A program made the position numbers and the translations under genes. This document shows positions 23,122 through 36,500 of a stretch of DNA of 64,000 bases, in pieces. The stretch covers positions 1,302,001 to 1,366,000 of the forward strand of contig CASHTG010000017.1 of NCBI GenBank assembly GCA_949357655.1, in the 5' to 3' direction. Position 1 is the stretch's first letter. Every line of letters begins with the position of its first letter. The stretch is from Parascedosporium putredinis (lineage: Eukaryota; Ascomycota; Sordariomycetes; Microascales; Microascaceae). The notes under the pieces were generated by a model that ran no database searches, had not been told where the DNA came from, and was given only the letters and a program-made list of their open reading frames with translations.

Positions 23122-24141
23122 GGTTACAAGGGCCAACGGAGGAGGTAAAGAGAAGGAGTCTAAAGCTTGCGACGGGGAGGAGGAGAACTATCAGGAGGGA
23201 GGGGCCTAACTTTTCACAAAAGAGGCAACCCGGCTGTTACAAGAGGAAGTGTTGGAGAGAGAAGAGAGGCGAGAAAGGGAAGAGGTGTAGGAGGAAGAGG
23301 GAATGCGAACTGGGTGCAATGATTCTAAAAAGGACCTTCTCTTATCCAAATCCCGCCCTTCAACCCCCACCCTCGTCCGCTATGTGGCTCTTGGAGACTT
23401 GAGCCAAACTTGTTCGTTTCCCCCATCCGAAGAGTGAGGGGCAGCCGGAACAGCAACGAGGGACCGGGCGAGGGGTTTCCTCATTCTCGCCCCCGTAACG
23501 GTGCGGCTAGGAAAAAAACCTTGCATGTAACTAGCTACATACATTTACCCGCTTCCTTGCCCCGCGACGATGGGGAAACCTGGCACAGCTCAGAGCTAGC
23601 GACGAGCCATATGCTGCGGAGCACGCTCTGCATGAGCGGCAGCAAAAGCGCCTTTGTGAGAGAGAGAGAGAGAGCCGTGACCTGAGCGTTCCCAGCGTCT
23701 ATTAGTCATGGAGGGAATTGGCTTCGGATCGGAAGTGCTACGGATGCCGATTTATCCACCAACAAGAGCATAGGATTCATGGCTAGTGACGATAAGCGCA
23801 GCGATGGAGGTTCTCCACGTGTGGGGGTTGAGATCTCGGGGTAGTAAAAGCCGAAGTCTCGGGCTGGACGCCGCTGTTCGCTCCGGTCCTGGAGTCTCGA
23901 TGATGCCCCTCTGACGACTTGGACCGAATTGCGGGGTGTTGATTGCTTTGGTGCTTTGGGGGTAACTCGTTAAATTTCTGATTTTCCCAACTGTCCCAGG
24001 GTCTTTGCCTGGTGACTAATCTCCAACATTGCTGCAAGGGACGCGACCGTGAGATTGGGCGCTTCAGCTCCTTTTGGCCGGGACAAGAAGAAAAACATCA
24101 CCTCGACCATCTGCCAGGTTCTGTTCCCGACTCGTCCCGCC
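23122..24141. other. Divergent promoter region, about 1 kb
   Basis: This is the only shared head-to-head region in the window, between the dehydrogenase (-) and the DUF7704-type gene (+). It has purine-rich tracts near 23150-23310 and a GAGAGA run at 23660-23673. No specific regulatory site can be named. Confidence 0.4.
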
Positions 24142-24651
24142 ATGTCCTCCCAATCCACAGCCCCCGTCCGGCGAGGGCCCATCGGGATCGGACTTCCCGT
24201 CATCTATCGCGTGTTCTTCCTGCTCATCGAGCCCATCTCTGCCGCTGTCGGCGCGTATTACGCCCATTTTCGGCCGCTAGACTACCTCCGCCTCACCCAT
24301 GCAGAATCCGCACCTACGTCCCATTCGGATATTCCGTTAAGCACGACCATTGTACTCTCGCAGCTCGCGAACCTCTACTTCTTCTTTGCCCTAAACGAAG
24401 CCGTCGTTCTGCGCTCGACGGCCGACCTGCGGGTGTGGAAGGCGGTGCTCTTCTGCCTCCTCGTCGGCGACCTCGGCCACCTCTACACCGTCCGGCAGCT
24501 AGGAATCGGCATCTACTACGGAGTGTTTACTTGGAATGCCATCGACTGGGGAAACATACCGTTTGTGTACGCCGGGGCTCTCATGCGCGTTGCCTTCCTC
24601 CTTGGCATTGGATTGCCTAAAACGGGCAAGGCAGTGTCCAAGAAAAATTAG
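24142..24651 (+). CDS. Small integral membrane protein, DUF7704-like
   Basis: Single-exon gene of 169 residues with no frame break. About four hydrophobic segments are visible: residues 16-42 (starting VIYRVFFLLIEPISAAVGAY), 68-88, 93-112 and 135-152. The N-terminal pattern YR-FF-IEP-A-GAYYA followed by P-DYL-LT is typical of a fungal family known to me as DUF7704; its function is unknown. The C-terminus is short and basic (KTGKAVSKKN), and a KKxN end may retain it in the ER, though this is inference. The ATG context (CCGCCATGTC) is good. It is an intact control against the broken neighbours. Confidence 0.8.
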   Translation: MSSQSTAPVRRGPIGIGLPVIYRVFFLLIEPISAAVGAYYAHFRPLDYLRLTHAESAPTSHSDIPLSTTIVLSQLANLYFFFALNEAVVLRSTADLRVWKAVLFCLLVGDLGHLYTVRQLGIGIYYGVFTWNAIDWGNIPFVYAGALMRVAFLLGIGLPKTGKAVSKKN

Positions 24652-27600
24652 TTCTTCGTACAAAGTTCGTGGCTCCTTTTGCTCCTCCTTGCAACCCGAA
24701 ACTCTCCTAGTCTTGACGAGAAACTTCGCCTTCGCCCGCTGCCATAGCCTTGTTGTGTTGTTCTTGTTCTCGTTCCCCACGTAGCACTTCTGCAATCCCT
24801 CCAAAAACTTCTACTCTCGAGCCCCAAACTCTCGTGTCTCAAGCTATGGCCCACAAACGTGTGTCTCTCCGAAAAAGAAAAGAAACAACGAGTAGCGTGT
24901 CCGCCATACGGACGCCGCCAACGCATCGGCCTTAGGCTGCAGCTGTCAAGCCATGCCGTGAAACCCCCTTTTTTTTGCCCTGTGGCCCCGAGGAAACTCG
25001 GTGTTCTGAGACCTTGGCCTTTCGGTTTGCAGCGAGACATCGTGAGAATGGAACGTGTCTGACGGACCTGCGCAAGCGCCATTGGTCTGCGTCCGTCACC
25101 GAGTACGCAGGAATTGCGGTGGGGAGTCTCAGGCGGATAACAACGTTGGCCGTAGACAAATAGCCAAGACGCTGGTGCTCGTCCGTGAGCGAGGCCAGGC
25201 GCTCTTGTGTCGGAGCAATATTCACACACAATCGGAAGTCGGGTCAGTCGAGAAGCTGAACGTCCCCCTCGATTCCTCTGGTATTCGTGGAGATAGATAA
25301 TTTACGCTCAAAGCTCAACTACATGTGTAAGAATGATGAAAGAGGTTTGAAGTGCGGAATTGGGTATTCGCGGAAAAGCGCAACGGGTTACGTTCTCTTG
25401 TCCCCATTGCCGCCTTCGTAGATCTAGGGAGCATGGGAAACACGGAAGCACAGGAGGCATAGCATCTCGTGTTTTTCTCATTATTCGGGGTCGCCCATCT
25501 TCGCCAGCTCTTCCTCGTGCTCTACTTCCGTTGGTCGCCCTAAGAATGAGGCGCACCTGATTGGCCAGTCTGCTTCTTGCTGTTAAATGCGCCGGCGAGA
25601 CATCTGGGCCTGTGTATTTCTGCCAGCGGGCTAGTAATGCTCCCTCCCGCGCCCGTTTAGGATGATAGACATGGCGGTCAGTCAATGGCCCATGGTCAAG
25701 CATCCGGGGCTGAGGGAGACAGGACAGGGAGTCGAACGAGCCGACTTCAGCATCAACAGCCATTAGGATCGTCTCTTATCAGTTCAGCGAAGGGGATTCG
25801 AAAATTACCATGAGTGAAACGGCCGGGGACAATGGGTGACGGGGGACCATGTCATTCATGGGCAATGCAAAAGCCTCGAAACTATGGTACCGATTTCGGT
25901 ATCGTACTTTGTAAACGCTCATCATAGAATCGATTGTACTTTGATCGTTGCTCGCTGATCGCTGATATCTTGGATCCATTGATCACTCAATCTCAAGCAT
26001 CATGCAATCTTGCTCTGCGCGCGTTCCTCTTACCGGGTTGGCAGCGTGTCTTTGAGCCCCTCTTTCTCTCCAGACTCGACCTCTTCCTCTCGTCTTTGCA
26101 TTTTTCTTTCTTTTTCCGGTCGAGCGAAGGGCCTGTCCTGGTCTCTCCGATTGCAGATGTACTAATGCGGCGAGTTCTATTTGGGTAGGCCTGAGCACCT
26201 CTCCGTGATCAGCAGCCTCTGTCTTCAATTTTCCCCTTCAACGCCCGCTTTGGAGGGTCTGCAATTCTCGCTTATATTACATATGTACTGCATGTTAGCT
26301 GTGAGCACGTGGGAACCATGGTGGATCAGCTTGGCCTCTCGAAGTTCGAGGGGATATTCTCGGAACGTGGGACATTGATCGTTGTGAACGCGCATTTGTA
26401 CAGCGAGTGTAGTCATCCATGCACCATCATTGATCCATTCGATTCGCGAGCTCCGTCAAGTGGCCTCTGCACATGACGCCTTGGAAGAGGCCAGTGGACC
26501 CGGTTCCTCTTTGAACACAATTGATCAGCCAAAATCATGCTGGATCCAGTACTCAGGTCGATGGAATCAATGAGAGCCAACCGAGAACATCACCCGCGCG
26601 GATCAAAGATCGTGTCTCGAGGGGAATGCCCAGGGTGTTTTGCTTTTACTGCTTCGTATGACGAGTATTATGCTCTTACCCGATTACTCGGCTTGGGGAT
26701 TGTGACCCTCGTCCACGTTGGCATTATTTACAATACCGAATCACTCCATCGAGAGAGAAATCCGCCCGAGACCCTTTTTCTCACACCAATGTTTCCATGG
26801 GGAGTCTTGGCACGTCCAGGGTGTTTCTCTCGTTGATGATTCCGCATGCATGAAGCAGTGCAGTGCAGTGCTTGACGAGGCTTCGACTCCTGGCCTCCTC
26901 ACTTCGAAGTTCCCTTTCCGTTGGTCCCCCTCACTAAAGCTGCAAGCGCACAGTCGCTCCCTGACCGTCTACCCTACCTCGGTAGTCCTAGTCTGTTTCA
27001 TTGCTTTGCTTAATCTTTGGGTGCCTTTGGTTTGATGCAACCGCGCCCGGTCGCAACCAATCTTCGGCGCCGTCTGTAGGGTACTTGGTTATTTTGTCCA
27101 ATGCATCCATTTGATCCCTGTCCCCTTTCATCTGTTCTGGCACCCCGCGGTGGTGCGGTGGTGAGGAGAAGGACGACAAAACAAAACAATCCATTCTTTG
27201 GCGCCGTTGTTCTTTGCGCCGTTTTCGGTTCTCTCCCAACTCATCCGTCAAAACATTCCATTCCTATTCTCTTCTGTAATACTGGTAGATTTGCGCTTGT
27301 GCTTCTCTACCCCCTTGGCTGGTCGGGCAGCGTGGGGATGAGAATTCCCTAGATATTTTGCTGTGTGGTCATTCAGTTTCGGTTTCACTCCTTGGCACCT
27401 TCGCTTCTTACCAGCTTCTCGGTGTTTGGAATAATAGATTACTTCACGTCTGTTGATGCGAAGTGGAGGGATTGAGCGATGCATCATTGATCAATCTCTC
27501 GATGTACCCAGGGATGGATCCGTGAATGGACATTGGTTCAATGTTCTCTCGCTGCAGTTGATTGATCCACCAAGACTCCACCTGCACCAGACACGTCCAG

Positions 27601-29174
27601 GTCCAGCATCAAATTGGCCTGATCCCGCCATTTCCCCAACGCTGGCGGCCACAACGGACCAGTTTGAACTGTGTCCCCGCCACTACAAGTACAGCCATCA
27701 GACCGTGCAGGCAGTCAATCAATCAGCCCGCACGGGTCGACTCCCTCGCGACACCGCTTGTAGTTGTGACCATTCTCCTTTGATCATCCCCACACACCTC
27801 GCGGGTTCTCGTGCTCGCCGCACTCGATCACGGCGCAAGATCACCATCCGTACACATCTACACATCTACTCCACGAGACGAACTATACTCCCGCGACGGA
27901 GACGACTGAGATATCTACTCCGGAGTGGGGAAGGAGAGAAAAGAAAGAAAGAAAAAAAAAAGAAAAAGGAAGGAAGGGTGCAGCGAAGGACCAAGACATG
28001 AGCGCCACCATCTAGGATCTTCTCCGTACCTACCGCCAGAACATCATCAAAGTCACCCACCAAGCTAGCGACAGTTTCACCTTTCCTTCCGCTCCTTCTT
28101 GTCGCCCTCTGGACCTCTCTCTCCGGCCTTTGTCCCCTTCTTACCTGTCCCATATCTCGCCCTCTCCATACGGCGGCGCTCTCGCCTTTGAACAAGCCGA
28201 CTTTCTTTTAACTCGACGCTCCCTCTCCCTTACAGACGCGCACCTACAAGTACGCACGCACCCACCTTGGCGCTTCGTGTTTCGATCGACAGAGCCCCCC
28301 CGACGCTTTCCCTTATTCGAGTACAAAACTCCCGCCGTCGATTCTTTTTCGAAGCCGCTGCGAGCAAACTAGTCAACCTTCTCCTTTTTCGCAAGCCCGG
28401 GCAAACCCTGCTGGTATTCCTGCATCGAATACAAACAATAGGGAGGGATTCAAAGTATTTGCCCAGGGTTCAATTCAGCAAACCGGGTTGAGGAGCAGAG
28501 TAGAGGGGAAAAAAGAAAAGAAGCAACGGGGAAAAAGCAACAGATTGCGGCCAATATTCGACGTCGTTCGCTCCTTTCCCCTGCAGTCTCAGCTGGCTGC
28601 CACCGCCTGTTGCTTGCTGAAGCCGAGATACACGGCCAAACACCTTTTTTATATTACGGGCTTGACCTTGGATTCCCCACTTCGCGCCGCCTTCTCACAT
28701 CCAGGCTGGGCTCTTGACCCCTTTGCCCTTTGCCCTTTGCTGCGCTGGATCGCTGCATGCCTCCCTGCCTCCCTACCTCTTCGAGCGTTTAAACCCCACG
28801 AATCTGCCCCAGAAACGCGAGGCAGATAGCCTGTTCGGCTGAGAACGTGGCTTGCAAATCTGTGCATGTCGGCGGATCCTCCAGAAACTACATAATATAT
28901 TATTACAGATCTAGCCAAAGTGTTCCACCACATCCTCGTTGTCCCAACCTTCAACCACCACGGGGATATATCAACAACTTCGTCCTCGACCGCGCTCTCC
29001 TTTCGCTCCTGAAGACACGCCCGGGTGCCCTACCATGTCCGCGTCTGCTCACAATTGACATCGACAAACCCTCCCGAGGCTTCCGCGGCTACCAATCTAC
29101 CCGCCCTCGTGCCCCTTTGCTAGCCGGGGCACTCACCTCCCCCACCTCTACACCTCCCCTTATAGAACGATTTA
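24652..29174. other. Long 4.5-kb intergenic region
   Basis: No recognisable gene. ATTGATC-type words recur at about 25970-25985, 26376, 26428-26440, 26521 and 27484-27569. The right third is C/T-rich and probably forms the promoter and leader of the F-box gene. It includes a (CCCTTTG)3 repeat at 28718-28740. Confidence 0.4.
28718..28740. repeat. CCCTTTG heptamer repeat, 3 copies
   Basis: Three tandem copies of a 7-bp pyrimidine-rich unit lie in the likely upstream region of the F-box/WD40 gene. Confidence 0.7.
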
Positions 29175-31654
29175 ATGACGAAGAGATTCGTTTCCGTCGC
29201 TGACTGGGCGCCCGACCACGAGGCCATGTACCCCGAGAACCCTTCGTTTCGCCCCTCGGTGAGCAATCCCGTTGCTTACGAACCCCCATGGCGTCCTACG
29301 AATCGAGGCCTCGCCCCGTCAACCCTTCCCAGGTTAGACGGAGGCCCAAGTCCCTTGTCGTTGGATCTCAAGAAGCTGGATTGATTGCGCCGTCGCTGGA
29401 GATCCATGGCCATTCGCGCTCAGAGAGCGCGGCCTTGAGCCGTGGCCAGCTCACGAAACCGGAGGGCGCTTCCTTCCGCGGAATACTACGACGTGCGTCC
29501 ACCTCACTGCGAGTCAAGTTCCACCGTCGCCCTACGCTATCGAGCAACCCTGTTTTCGAGGAACAGCTGCCCGAGGCGCGGCCAACCACAGCCCATGCTA
29601 CATGGCACCGGTTACGGCAGGCCGCGAGCTTCCGGCAAAATAGGCCGTCTTATGGCGAATCCAGCGACACATCCCAGCGCGACCTGGACCAAATCATAGA
29701 ATCCATGGCCACTCTTCCCGTACCGAGCATCGGCGGTGAGCCCCCATAATACCCCATAACACTGGTGGTGCTGCCAAAGCCTCGGTCGCGGAATATCTCT
29801 ACAACTCCGGATCCGGCTCTAGCGACCTAGAGTCTGGGTCCTACAGCGTACGCAATAAGTGGCTTTCCCATGTTCCGGGCGAAGAATGTGGAAATGACCG
29901 CGAGAGTGGTATCGGGATCACTGTTGGCGGGTCCGTTTCCGACGCCGACCTTTCCGAGTCCAAACGCGCCTCCATGCAAGCGCAAGAGGGCACCATCAGC
30001 CGGATCGACTTCGTCACACAGCTTCCCGCGGAGCTTGCCATTCAAATACTATCGCTGCTCGACGCTCCCGGTCTCCTTACCGCTAGTCAGGTCTGCAGGA
30101 CTTGGCGGGATACTATCGCTAATCAGCACATTTGGAGGAGTCCTTCCTGCGCGAGAAGACGGCAACGTATGCGACCAGTGGGCCGATTAGGCCAGGTGCT
30201 GGCCTCGGCGTTCCAAGCGTCAAGCCCACAAATAACTGGAAGGACATTTATTGTGCGAGAGAGGAGCTGGATGCGAGATGGAGGCGTGGACAAGCAAAGC
30301 ATGTCTACCTTAATGGGCATCTGGATAGCATCTATTGTCTTCAGTTCGACGAGTACGTAAACCACATGTGTCGCTCCCCGGATGACTAACGGCCCCTCGA
30401 GTGCTAACCAATTCCTCCTTGTTGTCATAGGTTCAAGATCATTACTGGTTCAAGGGATAAGACGATACGAATATGGGACATGCACACGTATCAGTGCAAA
30501 CTTGTCATCGGGCCTCCCGAGGTGCTGAGTGACATATCCATCCTCATCGACGAGGACAAGCAACCGGCCCATTATGCCACGCTGTCGAATAATCAGCGCG
30601 TGGCCCATTCGATGCCTGCGCTTGTCTCGTTTCCAATCCACCATAAAGCCTCGGTTCTCTGTCTACAATACGACGATAAAATCCTAGTCACGGGCTCCTC
30701 TGACGCAAGCTGCATCGTGTACAAGGTGAACTCGGGATACCGACCCATTCGGCGTCTCCGACATCACACCGCCGCCGTGCTCGACCTTGTGTTTGATGAG
30801 AAACACATCGTAACGTGCAGCAAGGATATCAGCATCTGCGTGTGGGACCGGGAGACGGGCGCGCTACTGCGGAGGCTCAAGGGCCACGCGGGCCCCGTCA
30901 ATGCGGTTCAGATGCGGGGCAATACCATTGTGTCCTGTTCTGGAGACTTCCGCGTGAAGCTGTGGAATATCGATACTGGCAAGAATATTCGCGAGTTTGC
31001 TGGCCATACAAAGGGTCTCGCTTGCTCGCAGTTCTCCGAAGACGGACGTTATATCGCGTCTGCCGGCAACGACAAGGTCATCCGCATCTGGGACGCCAAT
31101 ACCGGCGAGTGTCTACGAGAGATGAAGGCGCACGACGGCCTCGTGCGAAGCCTCCACATTGACAGCGTAAGCGGAAGGCTCATCAGCGGCAGTTACGACA
31201 CGAATATCAAAGTATTCGACATGGATACGGGTGCCAGCTCCTTGACTTTCCTAAGTGGCATGCGAGCTGGGTTCTCAGCGCGAAGAGCGACTATCGGAGG
31301 ATTGTGAGCACGGGTCAAGACCCAAAGATTCTGATCCTCGACTTCGGCGCCGATGTCAAGGGCATCGAAGCCTTGGAAGCACCGAGCAACAGAGCCCCGA
31401 TTGCGGCTATTTTTAAACGCGATATGGTCCTGCGTCTAAACCTAAACTTTGGCGGCCGGCTGGCTTCTACGACATGCCCCGTATCCGCTCCTTTTATATA
31501 TTTCTTCTTGTCTTACTACACCCTCGCCTTCTTCCCACAAGGCTTATCATGTAACTGGATGGGAGTTATTCAGTTTTTTTCTTTTTCTTTCGGTTATCAT
31601 CTCGACCGGGCAGCATCATCAGGACTGGGAGGAACTTTGGGTACGCGATATTAA
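29175..31654 (+). CDS. F-box / WD40-repeat protein, probable SCF ubiquitin-ligase receptor
   Basis: F-box/WD40 proteins recruit phosphorylated substrates to SCF ubiquitin ligases. The basic, Ser/Arg/Pro-rich N-terminus (about 1-270) is followed by an F-box (QLPAELAIQILSLLDAPGL...CRTWRD, about 280-320). WD40 repeats run from about residue 390 (TGSRDKTIRIWD, TGSSDASCIVY, TCSKDISICVWDRETG, SCSGDFRVKLWNIDTG, SAGNDKVIRIWDANTG, SGSYDTNIKVFDMDTG). Exons are 29175-30352 and 30431-31654. Four one-base losses fall at 29283-29287, 29741-29745, 30137-30138 and 31250-31251; restored, the CDS is 2406 nt. The start MTKRFVSVAD is preferred because its frame continues into the next segment; ATG 29288 is the alternative. 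The C-terminal end is uncertain, since the last 60 residues have no WD pattern. It resembles Pof1/FWD1-type proteins, but which orthologue is unclear. Confidence 0.85.
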
Positions 31655-33491
31655 TGCATAATCACGGGGGAGGGGAGGGGACCTCTGGCGGCGAACTTTT
31701 GTCTTCTTTTGGAGTGACTTTTTTTTTTACTTTGGGTCCGTCGCAGGCTTCGTCGAACTCGGAAACAGAGTAGCGCTCTGTAGGACGCACTTCTTTTGGC
31801 AACTTTCTTTTTCTTCTGCTCTGTTAGATTCCGGACTACATGTACAAACGGCGTGTATAGATGGACGACGCGGCAGCATGTTCTTTTTTCCACACCACCT
31901 CATACATAATCCTGCGCACCAGGCTCTTTTACCTTTTTTTCCTTTCATCTTCTACTTCTCTATCCGATGTTGTGCTCGTGTATCCGCATTCCGCCCTTTT
32001 CCTTGGAGCGGATGGGCTTGTGATATATTGGGTCTTCTTATTTTTTTTTTTTTTTTTTTTTTTGTTTTTGGCCCTTTACTACCGGCGAGCTTAGGACATA
32101 TCCATGGAAGAGCATGGAGGACAAAAGCCTTGCAAGAGTCCGGTGTCAGGGATGTTAATGAAGAATGGTTCTCCTCTTCGTCGTTTCGACTTGTTCTCTA
32201 GATAAGCTATAGCCTCGGGTCAGGTCTAGCTTGACTTTACGATCTATACTACCCTCACGGGCCTTTTTTCTCTCTAATTTCTTACCGCACCGGTCTATTC
32301 CATCTCTCTGTCTTGAGCCATCGGTCAACTCGCGCACCGTCGGAGAGATTCATACGTTCACGGAATCAGCCACGATCACACATATGCCGCGGTGTCCCTC
32401 TGGCCGAACGCCGAGGCAGGGCAATGGGTGCCATACAAGTCAATATATCGGTTCACTCGTTTCGTTCCGCTCCTCGACTGTGACTCCTTGAAAAAGAGCA
32501 AAGGAGCTAGACGGACGGACGAACGGCTTCGAAATCACCAACACCAGCTTCGTGTTGAGGCCGAGGCGGATGTGGACATGCGGCCCAGCCTTTTGGTCTT
32601 CTAACTGTTGGTTGTTTTCGGCATATGAGTTATCAGAGGCACGGCGACCTAGGCGACAGAGGCCATTACAGTAGGGGTTCATCGTTGGCTCTTTACCCCG
32701 CGGCGCAGCACGCATCGTAGAGTTACCAGGATACGCGGACAATTTTATATAGAAAGAGTAGCACAAACAAAGGGCAACACCATGGTGGTTGTTGGGGCGG
32801 GAGGGCAAGTGGCGATCTAATCTAAGAAACGGTCTAGGCCCCGAGGCTACGCAACTGATATTGTGAAGGGAGGGGATTTCTTTGGGCGGAGTGGCAAAGC
32901 CTGGCACGATTCACATTTGTTGTTCCGTTGAAAAAAAATCTAATTATTTTCCGGCGACGCCCAGCTTCTTCTTGAGCGGCGAAGTCTAGTATCGAGCCCG
33001 CGAGCACAACTAACGGCACCAGCATGAAAGGAGCCCGTATTTTCTAGTATTAAGAGTGATTACTAGGTGAATGGTCAATGCTAGCCCAACCAGGCTAATA
33101 TGGCCTACATGGAAAGCTGTAGGTTGGCGGCGGTGAGTCCGGAACTCCAACCTGAAAACGCACGAACGTGACTATACTCAGCTTGGATTCGCGAGGGTCT
33201 GGTGCCTACGGCTGGTGATAGCGACGGATCTCTCCCGGCACGAGCTGGTCACTCTATCTCTATTTGTTGGCTGGTTTGGTTCAAAAGCAGACATCGGTTT
33301 GCCTGCTATACCCCTCTCTGAGCAGAGCAGAGCAGAGTCGCTCAGGGAGCGATGATAATAAGCGATAGATGTGCTGCCAAGCTGCGCTGGCGACGGCAAG
33401 CTTGCCAGTTTAAGAAAAGAGGCAAAAGGAAATTAAACAAGCGAATTTTCCGAGTGCAGCGGCGTCAGGTGTGGAGATGCGTGCGTCCGTG

Positions 33492-33522
<31 letters not shown>

Positions 33523-36500
33523 GCACAAGTTGGTGTGGGCGGGGCGAAAATGTTTTGAAACAAGGGGGCCACGGGATGGGCCCAACGTGAGAAAGCAGGT
33601 GGCGAGGCGAGTCAGAGATCGCTGGGAGGAGAAGATCGCAAAAGAAAAGATCAGATGAGTTTAAAGTGTGCGACCTGGCCTTGTTTGTTTCAATCGACTT
33701 CCTTGACGGCAGGGTCTGACTGACACCGGCTTGTTAATGATGCGATGGGCTTCCCTGCTTCAACTTATTTCGTAGTCTCCGTGGCGATCCCGCTTCATTG
33801 TCGGGCTCGAGGCAAGGTGAGGTCAATATCGCGTCCGATGATGCGCTTGGCGTCTAGACCTGGACACAAAAAGCAAAGAATCGGGCGCCATCATCGAGTC
33901 TCTCGCCAAGATCCCATCATGGTACTGTCACTGGCTTAGACCTCCTCGCCGCTCGCAGTATCGAGAATCTGTGGGGCCTCTGGGAAGAGGGAGCGCAAAC
34001 AATTTAATCAAGGAAGCTGGTCCAAGGACGCCTCTGGTGATGTGATGCGATGGCCAGGCGGACAGGGTGAACGTTGACTGTTGTCGCTTGTACGGAGACA
34101 TCTCGGCCAGCCGTGGACGGGAGCGGGACCCAAGGTGAAACGGGCCTTTTTGCCCCCTGCAACCCCGGACGGAGACAACCTATTCGTCAACGCACCACCA
34201 CTCTCCCGCGAAGCTCCGCCCTCCACTGTTTGTGCGGGGACGAGATCCAAGCCAGAAAGGGAGATGTTAACTCCCCACCGTCGACCACAGCCAGTCGTTC
34301 GCTCTCCGTACCTGCCTCTGCTGCATGCGCGCGATGGATACATTGGTCAGATGGTATCAGTTCTTGCGACTCTCGTTCATGGTCGGGTGTGGGTGGGTAG
34401 AACGTGATGGACACGTTGTATTCCCTCTGCAACGAGCAAGCACATGCGCAAAGGAGAGCAACCTCTCCAAGAGTCACTGGACGGAGATGGGAGACAAGTC
34501 CCGCCTGGAGACTGGGTTGCGGAGAAATTTCTCCAGCCTTCGAGGTTGCCGTACAAGTGGAGAGGGTCCAAAAAGCACCTGGCACGCATTGCCTTAGAAC
34601 CTCGATCTCGGGCAATTTGGGCTCTTGACCCCACCCCTCTTTCCCATATGAGCACCTGAGCAAGGGGAGTAATTAAAAAGGAGAAGAAAGAAAGAAAGGC
34701 ATGTTGGCGGCATGGACAGAGTGCCAGTGCTGGCTGCTTGCGATTGCGCCCATGATTAAAGCCATCTGGATTGCTATCCTCCCCCTCGCTGCCTTATTGT
34801 CATTAATCAATCCAGATGAAGACCCGTCCCGTCAGCGGGCCAGAAGAATCCTGCGTCCCGGTTGCGTCGAGAACGAGGTTCCTATGTTTCCTAATCAAGC
34901 TGTAAGACATTCCAACGCGTCGGCAAGACCACAGCTCTGCCGGTGGCGTTCCCGGACGCCACAGAAGCATATGGCTTGGGGCGCTTGAGTGCCTTCTTTT
35001 GGGGGCGTTCCGCCCATGATCAGCAAGACTCAAAATCTTCTGGGTGCTGGGTTCATCTTGGGCGATGATCGACGCAAGGGGTGCCATCTTGCCATCTTCT
35101 TTCAACAGCACACCCCTGGAACAAAAAGCCGAAAGCAACGCAACCCCAGTGTTCCATCATTAAATCACCTCCCACACTCACCACGCCACACCTTGTCCAT
35201 TTCTGCTGATCTTGTCTGGCTGATTGTTTGGTCGTTGACTCCACCCCCATCTCCAAGTCCCCTTCCATTTCCTCTTTATCGTCGTCAAGGAGGTAGGGCC
35301 CACCTCGCCCAAGGGAACAACCTAGCCCCGTCCTATCGTCGCTCAGCCTTAGGTGAAGAGAAGGGACCTGGGCCAAGCAAGCCGCCCTGCGCTGCTGGCG
35401 TGGCCAATTGCGCACGGTCTGATGTGGGTTCCCAGTTTCCCCGTGTTTCGTCGCAACAATTGGTGTCCGATTTTCCCTGGTCCACAGCATTTCCCGCTCT
35501 CCAAGTCCCTGCAAATTGTCGCGAACGCTTTTCAAGCCATTCCGCGAGCCAAGGCGCATGAAGTTCTCCCCTTTGGCCCTGGTCCCTGTCCCCCTTTCGA
35601 GGCTCGTATCTTCGCTGGCGTTTCGTCGCATGAGCCATTCAGTGCTGACCTTGGCTGCGTGCCAGACGATTAAAGAAACAATGGTGTGGTGTTGTGGCGC
35701 TTGAAAAGAGAGACGCAAGAACAACAAGGGCCGCTTGTTCCCACTCAACCATCGGGCTCTTCCAGCACGTTGGGCTGTGGCGCCGGGATCCCTGCCAGGG
35801 TTACAGGCTAGCCAAGGGACGGGCTTTTTCTATGAGCAGGGCCAACTAGTCGCCTGTTGCGGAGCTTTTTCTAACCCAGGAATGGAGCAGTTGCGACAAT
35901 CGTCGTCCTTCATCCAGCCGAGCGGGATGGCGCTCCCCTTCGTCTCTCCCGTGCCGCCTCGGAGGCCAAGGAGGCGAGGTTCTGTTGTAAGTCAATGTAC
36001 CCTCTCTTTATGTCTGGCTCAAGATCCGCCACCGAATGCGTATATATCCTCTCCTCCCTTTCACCCTCTCTCCCTAGTCCCTAAAGCGGCCCTTTTGTTC
36101 TCCATTCGACCAGCCCGTCGACTTTGTTTGCTTCTCTTTCTCTAGCCGACCTCTGGTTTGGCATCCTCTTTTTGTTTCCTTTCCCTTCCTTTTTTCACCT
36201 TTTGCCTCGTCGATCCCGTGCTGTGCACTTCTACCTTCTTTCTGTCATCCATATATCTTTCTTTTCCTCGTATCCACCACACTTTCAAGCAAACCGTCCC
36301 TGGATTTGAAACCCCAGTGTCTTGCATTTGACGTCGAACGTCACTCATCCCACGTTACACTACTTTCTTTCTGGTAGCCTGGCAGCGTTGCAAAGTGAGT
36401 CTAGTTGTCGCATTCTTTCTTCTTCGCCCTTGTCCTCTTTGGAGATCTCGCTTCAGGAAGGGGGCCACCGAGTGGAGAGCCCCCGTTCCAAGAACCATAT

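Noticed and set aside
33494..33522. CRISPR array or structured repeat locus
   Set aside because: It is a simple GT dinucleotide run; no spaced direct repeats occur anywhere in the window and the DNA is eukaryotic.
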